Source: Propionibacteriaceae bacterium AM104-82 (GTDB taxonomy: Bacteria > Actinomycetota > Actinomycetes > Propionibacteriales > Propionibacteriaceae). From it: a stretch of DNA of 64,000 nt. The position numbers and the translations under genes were made by a program. The DNA is taken from NCBI GenBank assembly GCA_027658995.1, contig JAQDQK010000010.1, positions 62,001-126,000 on the forward strand. Direction: 5' to 3'. The notes under the pieces are model-generated. The model searched no databases. It had not been told where the DNA came from and was given only the letters and a program-made list of their open reading frames with translations. Of this stretch, positions 62,764 through 64,000 are shown one piece after another. The stretch's first letter is position 1, and every line of letters starts with the position of its first letter.

Positions 62764-63873
62764 TCAGTAGACGCGGGGAACGCGCTCGGTGATCAGGCAG
62801 GTGACCTCGTAGGTGATGGTGCCCATCACCGTCGCCAGTTCCTCGACGCCGATCCGCTGGTCTCCGCTGCTGCCCATCAGGACCACCTCGTCGCCGACCC
62901 GCACCCCGGTCGGCTCGGGGCCGAGGTCGATCATGGTCTGGTCCATGCAGACGCGGCCCGCGACGGGGTAGGAGCGGCCGTCGATCAGCATCCGGCCGCG
63001 CGAGGAGAACTGGCGGGAGTACCCGTCGCCGTAGCCGACGGCGACCGTCGCGATCCAGGTGTCGCGCTCCGCGACCCAACTGCGGCCGTAGCCGACCGAC
63101 TCCCCGGCGAAGATCCGCTTGACGAAGTTGACGCGGCTGGTCCACCGTCCGACATCGCGCAGGTCGGCCTGGCGCGCGCCCACCACGTCGGGATACGACC
63201 CGTACAGCATGATCCCCGGTCGGACGAGGTTGCTGCGGCCGAGGTCGTGGCCGAGCACCGCCCCTGAGTTCGCGGCGTGCACCAGGTCGACCGGGCCGTG
63301 CTCGGCCTCGACGGCGTCGACCGTCGCGTAGAAGCGCTTCAGTTGGTCTGTGGTGAATTCGTCGCCCTCGTCGACGTCGCTGATGGGCAGGTGCGTGAAG
63401 ACGCCCTGGAGCCGCAGGTTCGGGGCGGCGTCGATCCGGCGCGCGAGGTCGGCGGCCTCGTGGGGCTCGGCTCCGACGCGTCGCATCCCGGTGTCGACCT
63501 TGAGGTGCACGTCGATGGTGCGCCCCGACGACGCCGCCGCGGCCTGCGCCTGGTCGATCGAGTCGGGGTCGCCGACGCTGAGGGTGATGTCGGCGGCGAT
63601 CGCCGCGTCGAGCTCCTCGGGGAGCGTCGGGGAGAACTTGAGCATCGGAAGGGTGACTCCCGCGGCCCGGAGCAGTTGCCCTTCGGCCACGATTGCGATG
63701 CCGAGCCACTCGGCGCTTCCGCGCTCCTGGATGCTGAGCGCGACCGGCACCAGGCCGTGCCCGTAGGCGTTCGCCTTGACCGGTGCGAGCACCTGGCGCC
63801 CGCCCGACAGCTCGCGGGCGACCTGCAGGTTGTGGTGCAGCGCGGCGAGGTCGACGTGGAACCGGGTGAGCAT
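62764..63873 (-). CDS. alr: Alanine racemase
   Basis: This 369-residue PLP enzyme makes D-alanine for peptidoglycan. The PLP lysine is Lys33 in PVKANAYGHG and the second catalytic base is Tyr262 in VGYGRSW. HLPISDVDEGD, RPGIMLYGSYP and GRVCMDQTMIDLG match the family. The N-terminal TIM barrel and C-terminal beta domain are complete. The ATG at 63873 follows a CAAACT box by seven bases. Confidence 0.96.
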   Translation of the reverse strand: MLTRFHVDLAALHHNLQVARELSGGRQVLAPVKANAYGHGLVPVALSIQERGSAEWLGIAIVAEGQLLRAAGVTLPMLKFSPTLPEELDAAIAADITLSVGDPDSIDQAQAAAASSGRTIDVHLKVDTGMRRVGAEPHEAADLARRIDAAPNLRLQGVFTHLPISDVDEGDEFTTDQLKRFYATVDAVEAEHGPVDLVHAANSGAVLGHDLGRSNLVRPGIMLYGSYPDVVGARQADLRDVGRWTSRVNFVKRIFAGESVGYGRSWVAERDTWIATVAVGYGDGYSRQFSSRGRMLIDGRSYPVAGRVCMDQTMIDLGPEPTGVRVGDEVVLMGSSGDQRIGVEELATVMGTITYEVTCLITERVPRVY

Positions 63874-63954
63874 GGTTCCAAGTTTGGACCGCTACATCCA
63901 GGAATGTGAAAACGCTCCACGAGCCTGAGCTTTGAACGTGGCAGACTTTGGGCC

Positions 63955-64000
63955 ATGTCGAACCAACAGTGGAACAGCGGCCAAGGCTCGAACGAGTGGG
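63955..64000 (+). CDS. Start of an unknown gene cut by the window end
   Basis: An ATG at 63955 opens a frame that runs to the window end (MSNQQWNSGQGSNEW). CAGACT seven bases before the ATG resembles the leaderless-type boxes used elsewhere. The Gln/Asn/Gly-rich start is typical of actinobacterial membrane proteins with a disordered N terminus, but 15 residues are too few to name it. Confidence 0.5.
   Translation, partial: MSNQQWNSGQGSNEW

Overview
The window is GC-rich (roughly two thirds G+C by eye) and almost fully coding. It reads as actinobacterial chromosome. The markers are a WhiB-type Fe-S regulator, an ESX-type (type VII) secretion locus with mycosin, two WXG100 proteins, LCP wall-glycopolymer ligases, an Rpf-like muralytic protein and many leaderless start codons. 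Gene content suggests Propionibacteriales/Propionibacteriaceae (Tessaracoccus-like); that placement is inference. No insertion sequence, phage or CRISPR array is visible.

Layout. 1-5986: two tandem LCP proteins (the first cut by the window edge), tRNA-Ser(UGA), a small membrane protein, an RluA-type pseudouridine synthase and a quinone oxidoreductase. 6041-32686: a long surface-glycan island. It holds a GtrA/GtrB/large-membrane-protein set, genes for dTDP-4-acetamido-4,6-dideoxygalactose (rmlA, rmlB, wecE-like, wecD-like), all six steps to CMP-pseudaminic acid (pseB, pseC, pseH, pseG, pseI, and pseF fused to a second domain), several glycosyltransferases including a polysialyltransferase-like enzyme, an acyl carrier protein/adenylating ligase/reductase cassette, and a two-gene ABC polysaccharide exporter. 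18248-35092 also carries three secreted wall enzymes (L,D-transpeptidase, Rpf-like, M15 peptidase) that share one ~93-residue repeat module. 35253-44735: argG, an unusual WhiB-like protein, a TagD-oxidoreductase fusion, a HAD phosphatase, serS, an MFS transporter, a GNAT protein and a PAP2-lipid kinase fusion. 44730-47991: repeat-rich DNA around mycosin and pheA. 47992-57764: the rest of the type VII system (eccC, eccD, unknown, eccE, eccB, two esx genes). 57842-64000: housekeeping genes (DUF1206, GH13, Fpg/Nei, aat, EcsC, alr) with two copies of an ~88-bp palindromic element.

How it fits together (inference). The island appears to build a wall polymer containing Fuc4NAc and pseudaminic acid, perhaps N- or O-acylated by the ACP cassette, exported by the ABC transporter and attached to peptidoglycan by the LCP proteins. 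Actinobacterial teichulosonic acids, which contain nonulosonic acids, are the closest known precedent. The type VII locus is complete for eccB, C, D, E, mycP and a WXG100 pair, with pheA lodged between mycP and eccC.
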